Positions 36,662-43,850 of a stretch of DNA of 64,000 nt are shown here, piece by piece. The DNA comes from Pseudonocardia thermophila. Lineage in GTDB: Bacteria; Actinomycetota; Actinomycetes; Mycobacteriales; Pseudonocardiaceae. The position numbers and the translations under genes were made by a program. The stretch's first letter is position 1; each line of letters opens with the position of its first letter. The stretch lies in contig NZ_FRAP01000016.1 in the NCBI RefSeq assembly GCF_900142365.1, forward strand, positions 99,959 to 163,958, read 5' to 3'. The notes beneath the pieces were generated by a model. That model did no database searches. It saw only the letters and a program-made list of their open reading frames with translations, and was not told the DNA's origin.

Positions 36662-37222
36662 ATGGCTGCAGGACCGATCGACATCGGCGGCCTCCCGATC
36701 CCGGACAGCCGCCCGGTGTTCCTGGTGTTCCTCGGCGTCCACATCGTCGCCGGGCTCTGGTGCGTCCTGACCGGCGCCGGCGCTGCACTCGCGCGCAAGC
36801 GGCGGGGTCGGCACCCTGCCCTCGGCCGGGCCTACGCCTTGGGACTGGTGGTGCTGGCCCTGTCGCTGACCGTGCTGGCGGTTCTTCGGTGGCCGCACAC
36901 CGTGCACCTGCTCCTGATCGGCCTCCTGTCGATCACGGCGGCGGGCGTCGGCGTGCTGGCGCGGCGGCGGCACGGGCCGGGCTGGGTGTACACGCACGGG
37001 ATCGCGATGACGGTCTCCTACGTCGGGCTCTGGACGGGGTTCCTGATCGACAATGGCCCGCTGCTGCCGGTGTGGCGCGAGCTGCCGCACGTTCTGCACT
37101 GGGCGCTGCCGTCGATCGTGGCCGTGCCGCTGCTCGTGCGGGCGTTGTCCCGGTACCGCTCCGCCGCACCTCGACAGGTCTCGGTCTGGCCCCTCCCCGG
37201 TCGTCGGTCTGTCGCACGCTGA
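36662..37222 (+). CDS. DUF2306-like membrane protein (AICE cargo)
   Basis: This 186-residue protein has five hydrophobic segments: VFLVFLGVHIVAGLWCVLTGA, YALGLVVLALSLTVLAVL, LLLIGLLSITAAGVGVL, IAMTVSYVGLWTGFLID and WALPSIVAVPLLVRAL. The arrangement, with His in TVHLLLIG and YTHGIAMTVSY, resembles DUF2306 membrane proteins of unknown role. It is the first gene inside the element and lies just before the mercury promoter on the same strand. A link to mercury handling is possible only by position. Confidence 0.65.
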   Translation: MAAGPIDIGGLPIPDSRPVFLVFLGVHIVAGLWCVLTGAGAALARKRRGRHPALGRAYALGLVVLALSLTVLAVLRWPHTVHLLLIGLLSITAAGVGVLARRRHGPGWVYTHGIAMTVSYVGLWTGFLIDNGPLLPVWRELPHVLHWALPSIVAVPLLVRALSRYRSAAPRQVSVWPLPGRRSVAR

Positions 37223-37231
37223 GGCGGGGGC

Positions 37232-37262
37232 TTGACCTGGTACCGCGGTACAGGGTTCATCC
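37232..37262 (+). promoter_or_regulatory. MerR-type promoter with operator dyad
   Basis: TTGACC (37232-37237) is followed by a 19-bp spacer holding the perfect palindrome GTACCGCGGTAC (37240-37251), then TCATCC as the -10 element. An over-long 19-bp spacer with a central dyad is the hallmark of MerR-controlled promoters, which MerR untwists when it binds metal. merR starts eight bases downstream. Confidence 0.8.
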
Positions 37263-37269
37263 TCGGTGC

Positions 37270-37677
37270 ATGCGGACGAGCGAGGTGGCCGCGCAGGCGC
37301 GGGTGAACCCGCAGACGCTGCGGTACTACGAGCGCCGGGGGTTGCTGCCGGAGCCGGAGCGGTCGGCGTCGGGCTACCGGGCATACGGCCCGCAGGCGGT
37401 GCGGCTCGTGCGGTTCATCAAGCGGGCGCAGGACCTCGGGTTCACCCTCGACGACGTGAAGTCGCTGCTGCATCTGGCCGATGGCGGCCCGGAGAGCTGC
37501 GACGCCGCGCGCGAGCTGGCGACCGCGAAGATCGCGGACCTGGATGCCCGGATCGCGGACCTGCTGGCGATGCGGTCCGGGTTGGCCCGGCTGGTGCAGA
37601 CCTGCGAGCAGCCGCGGGACCGGCGGGAGTGCCCGATCTTCGTCGAGATCGGCAGCGCAGAGGAGGAACGCCCGTGA
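37270..37677 (+). CDS. merR: Mercury-responsive regulator MerR
   Basis: This 135-residue MerR-family activator has an N-terminal winged helix (EVAAQARVNPQTLRYYERRG) and the three mercury-binding cysteines C77, C112 and C121, in CDAARELA, QTCEQP and ECPIF. Their spacing (35 and 9 residues) is exactly that of Tn501 MerR C82/C117/C126, so mercury rather than another metal is well supported. It activates its own unit from the promoter just upstream. Its stop overlaps the merB GTG start in GTGA. Confidence 0.93.
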   Translation: MRTSEVAAQARVNPQTLRYYERRGLLPEPERSASGYRAYGPQAVRLVRFIKRAQDLGFTLDDVKSLLHLADGGPESCDAARELATAKIADLDARIADLLAMRSGLARLVQTCEQPRDRRECPIFVEIGSAEEERP

Positions 37678-38375
37678 GCACCGCCGAGGGACCACTGCGG
37701 ATCGAGTCGCTGTGCGATGCCGGGCAGGGCGGGGTCGCCGCCCGGCAGGCGGGCTTGCCCACGACGATCCGGCAGGTGCACCGCGCAGTGCTGCGGGCGT
37801 TCCTGGCGACCGGGCAGGCACCGCACCGCGACGACCTCGGGCTACCCGAGGGCATCGACCCGGCGGAGGCGTTTCGCCGGCTCGACGAGGTGGACCTGGT
37901 GCACCTCGACGACGGCCGTGTCGCCGTGGCCTACCCGTTCTCCGGGGTTCCGACCGGACACGTGGTGCGCCTCGCCGGCGCGGCGCCGGTGCACGCGATG
38001 TGCGCGATCGACGCGCTGGGCATCCCGCTGATGACCGGCCGGGACGGCGCCATTGAGTCGGCGGATCCGAATGACGGGCGCCCGATCCGAGTCGAACGCC
38101 GCGGCGCGACCTGGAGCTGGTCGCCGGAGACGACGGTGGTCCTGCTGGCGCAGACCCGCGGGTGCGGCCCGGCCGCCGACTGCCTGTGCCCGACAATCAC
38201 CTTCCACCCGAAGCAGGAGCGCGCCGAGGAGTACTTGCGGTCCTGCCCGGAGCTGACCGGGCTCGTGCTCGACCAGGCACAGGCCGTCGAGATCGCCTAC
38301 TGCTCGTTCGGACCACTGCTGGCCGGCGCGCCCGGGCTGGACGCCGCGTCGTCGGGGACGGAGGTCCTCACGTGA
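37674..38375 (+). CDS. merB: Organomercurial lyase MerB
   Basis: MerB protonolyses the carbon-mercury bond of organomercurials, releasing Hg(II). The 233-residue protein has the characteristic region FSGVPTGHVVRL, then VHAMCAIDALGIPL with Cys110 and Asp113 corresponding to the catalytic Cys96/Asp99. The second catalytic Cys is in ADCLCPTITFHPK (Cys172 by spacing). The N-terminal winged-helix-like domain is present. It is translationally coupled to merR. No mercuric reductase lies in the element, so the released Hg(II) must be handled elsewhere. Confidence 0.9.
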   Translation: MSTAEGPLRIESLCDAGQGGVAARQAGLPTTIRQVHRAVLRAFLATGQAPHRDDLGLPEGIDPAEAFRRLDEVDLVHLDDGRVAVAYPFSGVPTGHVVRLAGAAPVHAMCAIDALGIPLMTGRDGAIESADPNDGRPIRVERRGATWSWSPETTVVLLAQTRGCGPAADCLCPTITFHPKQERAEEYLRSCPELTGLVLDQAQAVEIAYCSFGPLLAGAPGLDAASSGTEVLT

Positions 38376-38692
38376 TCGTGGAAATGCTGCACACCGAGGG
38401 TTGCCCGCACGCCGAGGAGTACCTGCCGCGGCTGCGACGGCTCGCCGCCGAGGCCGGCGTTTCCGACCCGGTCCGGGTGCGCACAGTCGCCGACGGAGAG
38501 GAGGCACAGCGCGAGCAGTTCCTCGGCTCGCCGACGGTCCGTGTCGACGGCCGCGACGTGGACCCCGGCGCGGACGCCCGGCGGGACTACGGCCTGAGCT
38601 GCCGGCTCTACCGCGGCCCGAGCGGGATCAGCGGGATGCCACCCGACGAGTGGGTGCTGGCGCTGCTCCGGGCAGACCGCACCGACGACTGA
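38372..38692 (+). CDS. Thioredoxin-fold small protein of the mer cassette
   Basis: This 106-residue protein opens with MIVEMLHTEGCPHAEEYLPRL, a thioredoxin-like beta-alpha unit with a single Cys followed by PH. FLGSPTVRVDGRDVDPGA provides the cis-proline strand typical of the fold. A second Cys is in LSCRLYRG. Proteins of this kind accompany merB in actinobacteria and may pass Hg(II) or reduce mixed thiols. That role is inference. The GTG start overlaps the merB stop (GTGA). Confidence 0.7.
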   Translation: MIVEMLHTEGCPHAEEYLPRLRRLAAEAGVSDPVRVRTVADGEEAQREQFLGSPTVRVDGRDVDPGADARRDYGLSCRLYRGPSGISGMPPDEWVLALLRADRTDD

Positions 38693-38705
38693 CCAGACCG
38701 CCGCC

Positions 38706-40025
38706 GTGGTCGTTGTCGGCCTCGTCGGGTGGCGGCAGCTTGACCGCGAGCGGTTCGAGGCGCGGGCCGGCCGGCACCTGCGGGCGTGGTGGCAGCGCTG
38801 GACGGTGTACGCGCCGCGGATGCCCGGGTGGCTGCGCTCGTGCGCGCTCACCGTCCCGGACCGTGATCCGGGGATCACGGTGCAGGTCAACCCGTTCCGC
38901 CGCAGCGCGATCCGCCCGAAGGCGCGCCCGCGGCCGAACGACCTGCCCCGGGTCGTCGCGGTCCGCTCCGGCGGATCGTGGGACGAGGTGCACGTCAAGC
39001 TCATCCCCGGCCTGACCCCGGAGGACTTCGACGCCTCGGCCCGCCGGCTCGCGGTCTCGCGCGGGGTGGCCCGCTGCCAGATCCGCGAGCTCACCCCGAA
39101 CCGGGTGTCGGTCGACTTCATGCGCCGCGACCTGCTCACCGACGTGGTGCCCTGCGCCGACCTCACCGCGCTCGCCGCAGTGCCCGGCGAACAGATCAAC
39201 CTGCGGAAGGTGTGGGCCGGGCGCACCGAGTACGGCACCGACTGGCACGTCTCCCTGGACGGCGGGCACACCCTGACCGCCGGCTCCACGGGCGCCGGGA
39301 AGAACACGATCACCTGGTCACCGCTCGTGTCGATCGCCCCGGCGATCCGCGACGGCCTGGTCCGGGTCTCCGGGATCGACCCGAAGGGCATGGAGCTGGC
39401 CTACGGCCGCCGAGTGTTCCACCGCTACGCCGTCACCTCCCGCGACGCGCTCGCGCTGCTCGACGACCTCGTGGAGTCGATGGAGGCCCGCAAGGTCGAG
39501 TTCGCCGGCCGGGTCCGCACCGTGCCCGTGTCGCGCGAGCATCCGCGGGAGCTGCTGGAGTTCGACGAGATCGGCGCGCTGTTCCGCTACGTCGGCGACC
39601 GCAAGACCCGCGAACAGATCGTCGAACGCGTCGCGCTGCTGACCACCCAGGGCCGGGCGCTCGGGTTCACCGTGCGCGGCTACGTGCAGGAACCGACCAA
39701 GGACACCGTCCCGGTCCGGGAGCTGTTCCCGCGCCGGATGTGTCTGCGGGTGCCACACAAGAACCACGTCGCGATGGCGCTCGGCGACCACGCCTACGAC
39801 CGCGGCGCCTGGGCCGACCGGATCGGCGAATCCACCCCGGGCGTGGGCTACCTGTTCGGCGAGGGCATCCGCGAAGCCCTGCGGGTGCGCGCCGGCTGGG
39901 TCCCGGACGAGACGATCAAGGCGCTGGAAGCCTTCGTCACCGGCACCGCCGATCAGCCCGCCGTGGCCGGTCAGCTCCTCGCGTTGCCCGCGCCCGCGGC
40001 GTCGCCTGCCGGAGGTGTCGCATGA
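38706..40025 (+). CDS. FtsK/SpoIIIE-type DNA translocase (TraB-like), N-terminally shortened
   Basis: This 439-residue AICE transfer ATPase is related to Streptomyces TraB, which pumps double-stranded DNA between mycelia as a hexamer. Walker A is GSTGAGKN near residue 194 (Asn replaces the usual Ser/Thr), and the acidic segment is LLEFDEIGALFRY. KDTVPVRELFPRRMCLRV and GVGYLFGEGIREALRVR follow. The usual N-terminal transmembrane helices are missing: the frame opens in the middle of a hydrophobic run (VVVVGLVGWRQ) 13 bp after the mer cassette. It therefore seems to have lost its membrane anchor when the cassette was inserted. Confidence 0.85.
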   Translation: MVVVGLVGWRQLDRERFEARAGRHLRAWWQRWTVYAPRMPGWLRSCALTVPDRDPGITVQVNPFRRSAIRPKARPRPNDLPRVVAVRSGGSWDEVHVKLIPGLTPEDFDASARRLAVSRGVARCQIRELTPNRVSVDFMRRDLLTDVVPCADLTALAAVPGEQINLRKVWAGRTEYGTDWHVSLDGGHTLTAGSTGAGKNTITWSPLVSIAPAIRDGLVRVSGIDPKGMELAYGRRVFHRYAVTSRDALALLDDLVESMEARKVEFAGRVRTVPVSREHPRELLEFDEIGALFRYVGDRKTREQIVERVALLTTQGRALGFTVRGYVQEPTKDTVPVRELFPRRMCLRVPHKNHVAMALGDHAYDRGAWADRIGESTPGVGYLFGEGIREALRVRAGWVPDETIKALEAFVTGTADQPAVAGQLLALPAPAASPAGGVA

Positions 40026-40330
40026 GCAGCGACCGCATCTCCTGGGGCGGCCCGACCGACAGCCCCGACTACCCGCCCCTGCTCGCCGCCCTGCTCGTCG
40101 TGTGCGTGCTCGGGCTGGCCGGAGCGCTTTGGCCCGCCCTGGATCGCGCCGCCTCGCTCGTCGGGGCCGGCACCCTCGCTCTGACCGTGATCGTGGCCCT
40201 CGGCCGGCTGCTCGCCCGCTGGGTGCGGGAGCGCCGCGAGGACCGCGCCGACCTCGCCGCCGGCGCCCGTTGGCGCGCCACCCACACCGCTACTGCTCGT
40301 CCCGTCTCGACCGCTGGGAGTGCCCGATGA
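40022..40330 (+). CDS. Small two-helix membrane protein (Spd-like)
   Basis: This 102-residue product has two hydrophobic segments (PPLLAALLVVCVLGLAGALW and VGAGTLALTVIVALGRLLAR) and a charged C-terminus. Small membrane proteins in this position of AICEs and Streptomyces plasmids are often called Spd proteins and assist spread of the element within the mycelium. The name is by position; the sequence alone is not diagnostic. It overlaps tra and rep by ATGA at both ends, showing tight coupling. Confidence 0.7.
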   Translation: MSSDRISWGGPTDSPDYPPLLAALLVVCVLGLAGALWPALDRAASLVGAGTLALTVIVALGRLLARWVRERREDRADLAAGARWRATHTATARPVSTAGSAR

Positions 40331-42033
40331 CCACGACTCACGACGTCGCGACCGACCCGGCCGGCTCGACCGGCCTGGCGCCGGACGCCGAGTGGATCGA
40401 TCAGGACCAGCTCACCCGCGCGCAGAAGGCGCTCCTCGCGCTGTCCGGCGAGGTCGCCCAGGAGCTGGCCGAACAGCACGGCGTGTGCGTGCGCCCGCTC
40501 GCCATGCGCCGGATCGACCAGTCGAGCGGACGCGTGGACGTGGTGGCGGTGCCGTGCGGGTCGACCTGGGAGGACCAGTGCCGCCCCTGCTCGGACAAGG
40601 CCCGCCGGCTGCGCATGGTCCAGTGCCGGGAGGGCTGGCACCTCGAGGACGAACCGATCGGCACCCCCGCCGCTCCGTCCGAGCGGCACAAGCAGCTCAT
40701 GGCCGCCCGCGCCGATCTCCACGTGGCCTACGCGGCTGCCCGCCGCGACGGCGACGACGACGAGTGCGAGGCGATCCGGGAGACCGTCGCCGAGATCGAC
40801 GCCGAGCTGCGCGGGCTCGGCGTCCGGGGCCGGCTCGCCCCGCTCGACCCCGAACCCTCCGTGGTGCGGCGCTCGACCCGGCGGCGGCAGGACGCGCCGA
40901 ACCTGCCGCGGCGGCCGGTGGAGAACCGCACCCTCGGGCGCGTGTTCGGCGGCAAGTATCGGCCGTCGACGTTCCTCACCCTCACCCTGCCGTCTTACGG
41001 GCGGGTGGACGGCGACGGCGCCGCCCTCGACCCGGAGACCTACGACTACCGGCGGGCGGCGCGGGACGCGATCCACTTCCCGAAGATCGTCGACCGGTTC
41101 TGGCAGAACACCCGGCGCTGCGTGGGCTGGGACGTGCAGTACTTCGCCACCCTCGAACCGCAGCGCCGCGGCGCCCCGCACCTGCACGCCGCGATCCGCG
41201 GCAGCATCTCCCGCGCCGAGCTGCGCATGATCGCCGCCGCCACCTACCACCAGGTCTGGTGGCCCGCCCACGACGAGATCGTCTACTCCGGGGATCGGGT
41301 GCCGCGGTGGTGCGACCGGGCCAAGGCGTTCGTCGACCCCGACACCCGCGAACCACTTTCCACGTTCGACGAGGCCCGCGCCGACCTCACGGTGCCGGCG
41401 CACACCGTGCGGTTCGGCGCCCAGGTGCACGTCAAGGGCATCCTCGGCGGCACCGAGGAAGCCGGCCGGCACATCGGCTACCTCACGAAGTACCTCAGCA
41501 AGTCCGTCTCCACCGCCGCCGGCCTCGGCGACCAGGCGACCGAGCGGCAGCGCGAGCACGCCCGCCGGCTCGTCGCCGAGCTGCGCGTCACCCCGTGCTC
41601 GCCGCGCTGCGGGGTGTGGCTGCTCTACGGCATCGAGCCCAAGGGCGCCCGCCCCTCGACCACGCCGGGGCAGTGCAAGGCCAAGGCGCACAAGCCCGAA
41701 CACCTCGGCATCGCCGGCCGCCGCGTCCTCGTCTCGCGCAAGTGGTCGAACAAGAGCCTCGACGACCACCGCGCCGAACGCGCCGCGTTCGTTCGGCAAC
41801 TCCTCGAACGCGCCGGGGTCCGGCCCGGCTACGCCGTCGACGACGGGCCGTTCGAGTGGGAACGCACCCGCCCCGGCGACACGGACGTGCCCACCCGGCC
41901 CGTGCTGCTGCTGCACGCGATCAGCGAGCGCCAACGGTGGAAGGCCGACTACACCGCCGCCCAGCTCGCCACCGCCGGCCTCGACGACAACTGTTCGGCA
42001 ACTCGCGATCATGAGCCAGGGGAGGCGGCGTGA
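40327..42033 (+). CDS. RepSA-like replication initiator (HUH, rolling-circle)
   Basis: This 568-residue initiator is related to RepSA of pSAM2. Motif 1 is STFLTLTLPSYG, the metal-binding HUH motif is GAPHLHAAIRG near residue 284, and the catalytic-tyrosine motif is GRHIGYLTKYLSKS near 382-390. A cysteine-rich N-terminal segment (CGSTWEDQCRPCSDKARR) and a second one (CSPRCGVW) suggest zinc binding. It nicks the element's origin to start rolling-circle replication after excision. The origin itself was not located. It overlaps the genes on both sides. Confidence 0.88.
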   Translation: MTTTHDVATDPAGSTGLAPDAEWIDQDQLTRAQKALLALSGEVAQELAEQHGVCVRPLAMRRIDQSSGRVDVVAVPCGSTWEDQCRPCSDKARRLRMVQCREGWHLEDEPIGTPAAPSERHKQLMAARADLHVAYAAARRDGDDDECEAIRETVAEIDAELRGLGVRGRLAPLDPEPSVVRRSTRRRQDAPNLPRRPVENRTLGRVFGGKYRPSTFLTLTLPSYGRVDGDGAALDPETYDYRRAARDAIHFPKIVDRFWQNTRRCVGWDVQYFATLEPQRRGAPHLHAAIRGSISRAELRMIAAATYHQVWWPAHDEIVYSGDRVPRWCDRAKAFVDPDTREPLSTFDEARADLTVPAHTVRFGAQVHVKGILGGTEEAGRHIGYLTKYLSKSVSTAAGLGDQATERQREHARRLVAELRVTPCSPRCGVWLLYGIEPKGARPSTTPGQCKAKAHKPEHLGIAGRRVLVSRKWSNKSLDDHRAERAAFVRQLLERAGVRPGYAVDDGPFEWERTRPGDTDVPTRPVLLLHAISERQRWKADYTAAQLATAGLDDNCSATRDHEPGEAA

Positions 42034-42215
42034 GCAGGGCCGAGCGGTTGACGGTCGCGGAAGTGTGCGCGGAGCTGGGCGTCTCCCGGTCGACGTTCTA
42101 CGAGTGGCGCGCCAAGGGCCGGGCGCCCCGGTGCATCAAGCTCCCGAACGGCGACCTCCGCATCCGGCGGTCGGAGCTGGATCGCTGGCTCGACGCGCAC
42201 GAGGAAGCGGCGTGA
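42030..42215 (+). CDS. xis: Excisionase / MerR-like helix-turn-helix (Xis)
   Basis: This 61-residue protein is almost entirely one winged-helix domain: RLTVAEVCAELGVSRSTFYEW, then ALPNGDL-like wing sequence (IKLPNGDLRIRRSELDRWL). This is the standard excisionase of AICEs, lying between rep and int. It bends attachment-site DNA and directs Int towards excision. Its stop overlaps the integrase ATG by one base, and its GTG start overlaps the rep stop in GTGA. Confidence 0.87.
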   Translation: MSRAERLTVAEVCAELGVSRSTFYEWRAKGRAPRCIKLPNGDLRIRRSELDRWLDAHEEAA

Positions 42216-43579
42216 TGGACACGAGCTACGACGTCAAGGTGTGGAAGATCGACGTCTACCAGGGCGCGCGCACGACGTCCTACCGGGTGCGGTGGTCGGT
42301 TGCCGGCCGGCGGTGGCGCGAGTCGTTCCGGACGATGGCGCTGGCTGACGCGTTCCGCTCCGATCTTGTGCAGGCCGCTCGGCGCGGTGAGGCGTTCGAG
42401 ATCGAGACCGGACGGCCGATGTCGATGGCGCGGGCGGAGCGAGAGGTCAACTGGTTGGTGTTCGCACGGGAGTACGTCGCGATGAAGTGGCCGCACCTCG
42501 CCCCGAACTCGCGCCGCAACACTGCTCGTGCGCTCACGAACGCGACGCTTGCACTGGTGACCGGTGACCGGGCCCGTCCGCCGGAGAAGGTGCTACGGGG
42601 AGCACTCGCGAGATGGGCGTTCAACGCTGGAGCGAGCCGGAGTGGCGCGCCACCGCCCGAGCTGGGCCACGCGCTGTCGTGGTTGGAACGGAACACGCGC
42701 CCGGTGTCGGATCTCGACAAGCCGGCCGTCGCGCGGGACGTCCTCGACGCCTTCGCGCTGACGGGCGACGGCGCCACAGCGGCACCGGGCACGGTGCAGC
42801 GTCAGCGCGGGGTCCTGGTCAACGCCGCCGAGTACGCGGTGGAGCGTCGACTGCTGTCCCGAAACCCGATCACCCATCTGGCGTGGAAGGCGCCACGCAC
42901 GGTGCAGACGGTGGACCGTCGCGTCGTCGTCAACCCTGCGCAGGCGCGCGCGCTCCTGGCGGCCGTTGCCGCCGAGATGCCGAGCGGTGAGCGTCTGGTG
43001 GCGTTCTTCGGCGCGATGTACTACGCGGCACTCCGGCCGGCCGAGGCGGCCACCCTCCGCAAGTCCAACCTGGCGGTTCCCGCTGAGGGTTGGGGCGAGC
43101 TCGTGCTGGAGGCGTCCACCCCGGCGGCGGGCGCGTCGTGGACGGATAGCGGGCGCCGGCGGGAGGAGCGCCAGCTGAAGCACCGGGCGCGCGGGGAGAC
43201 GCGCGTCGTGCCTTCCCCGCCCGAGCTGACCGCGCTCCTGCACGCGCACATCGAGAAGTTTGGGACAGGACCGGACGGGCTGCTGTTCGTCGGCGTGCGC
43301 GGCGGCGGGCTGGCGGAGAGCACCTACTGCCGGGTGTGGCGGAAGGCGCGTGACGCGGCGCTCGGCCCGGCTGATCTCGCCTCGCCTCTGGCGCGTCGGC
43401 CGTACGACCTCCGCCACGCCGCGGTGTCGACGTGGCTCAACGCCGGCGTCCCCCCGACCCAGGTTGCCGCGTGGGCCGGGCACAGCGTGGCCGTGCTGCT
43501 CCAGATCTACGCGAAGTGCATCGTCGGCCAGGAGGACGCGGCCCGCCGGAGGATCGACATTGCGCTCCGGGGGGACTGA
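42215..43579 (+). CDS. int: Tyrosine site-specific recombinase (integrase)
   Basis: This 454-residue integrase has an N-terminal arm-binding and SAM-like core-binding region, then the catalytic domain. The first catalytic Arg is in YYAALRPAEAATL (about 273), the second Arg in YDLRHAAVSTWLNAG (about 400), the His in WAGHSVAVLL (about 422) and the nucleophilic Tyr in LLQIYAKC (about 433). All key residues are intact, so the element may still be mobile. The gene ends 129 bp from the right attachment site, as expected for an enzyme that recognises the tRNA 3' end. Confidence 0.92.
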   Translation: MDTSYDVKVWKIDVYQGARTTSYRVRWSVAGRRWRESFRTMALADAFRSDLVQAARRGEAFEIETGRPMSMARAEREVNWLVFAREYVAMKWPHLAPNSRRNTARALTNATLALVTGDRARPPEKVLRGALARWAFNAGASRSGAPPPELGHALSWLERNTRPVSDLDKPAVARDVLDAFALTGDGATAAPGTVQRQRGVLVNAAEYAVERRLLSRNPITHLAWKAPRTVQTVDRRVVVNPAQARALLAAVAAEMPSGERLVAFFGAMYYAALRPAEAATLRKSNLAVPAEGWGELVLEASTPAAGASWTDSGRRREERQLKHRARGETRVVPSPPELTALLHAHIEKFGTGPDGLLFVGVRGGGLAESTYCRVWRKARDAALGPADLASPLARRPYDLRHAAVSTWLNAGVPPTQVAAWAGHSVAVLLQIYAKCIVGQEDAARRRIDIALRGD

Positions 43580-43584
43580 ACTTT

Positions 43585-43630
43585 GGCACGTATTTGGCAC
43601 AGACAGCCGGTGATCACGGCTGACAGCCGG
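43585..43630 (+). promoter_or_regulatory. Candidate arm-type and Xis sites, right end
   Basis: GGCACGTATTTGGCAC at 43585-43600 repeats, with one change, the sequence at 36582 near the left end. It is followed by two GACAGCCGG copies at 43602 and 43622, spaced 20 bp apart. Together these fill the gap between int and the right attachment site and look like recombinase and accessory-protein binding sites. Confidence 0.5.
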
Positions 43631-43707
43631 ACACCACCGGACAGCGCAAGATCACTCCGCTGGCACATCCTCGCAGGTCAACACACGATCCTGCTGCTTC
43701 TGGCACG

Positions 43708-43753
43708 GTGCCCCCGGTGGGACTCGAACCCACACTGCGACCCTTTTAAGGGG
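43708..43753 (+). repeat. Right attachment site (attR) inside the intact tRNA
   Basis: This 46-bp partner of the repeat at 36462 overlaps the 3' part of the tRNA gene read on the minus strand. It restores a functional tRNA after integration. Confidence 0.9.
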
Positions 43754-43782
43754 CCTGCCTCTGCCGGTTGGGCTACAGGGGC
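43709..43782 (-). tRNA. tRNA with UAA anticodon (Leu, reads UUA), AICE target
   Basis: A 74-base cloverleaf has acceptor strands GCCCCTG and CGGGGGC. The anticodon stem GGCCC/GGGTC frames the loop CTTAAAA, so positions 34-36 are TAA. The T-arm is GTGGG TTCGAGT CCCAC. The anticodon reads UUA (Leu), but the variable loop is only five bases (GCAGT) instead of the long arm usual in tRNA-Leu. The D-arm (GCCCAACCGGCAGAGGC) is of the leucine/serine three-pair kind. The CCA end is not fully encoded (ACCG). The 3' part was supplied by the element. Confidence 0.82.
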
Positions 43783-43850
43783 GACTGGTGCATCACCCTA
43801 CGGCCCGACCGGCGTCGCGCAGCAGGCCCGGTACGTCCGTTTCCCCGCAG

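Larger units (their letters stand above)
36462..43753 (+). mobile_element. Actinomycete integrative and conjugative element (AICE) with mercury cassette
   Basis: The element is bounded by 46-bp imperfect direct repeats (44/46 identical) derived from the 3' part of a tRNA, and it spans about 7.25 kb from repeat to repeat. It contains, all on the plus strand, a DUF2306-like gene, merR, merB, a thioredoxin-like gene, an FtsK/TraB-type translocase, a small membrane protein, a RepSA-like initiator, xis and int. Int lies next to the right attachment site. The intact tRNA is at the right end; the displaced 3' fragment is at the left end. No transfer regulator (Pra/KorSA type) was found, so this is a minimal element. 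Confidence 0.9.
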
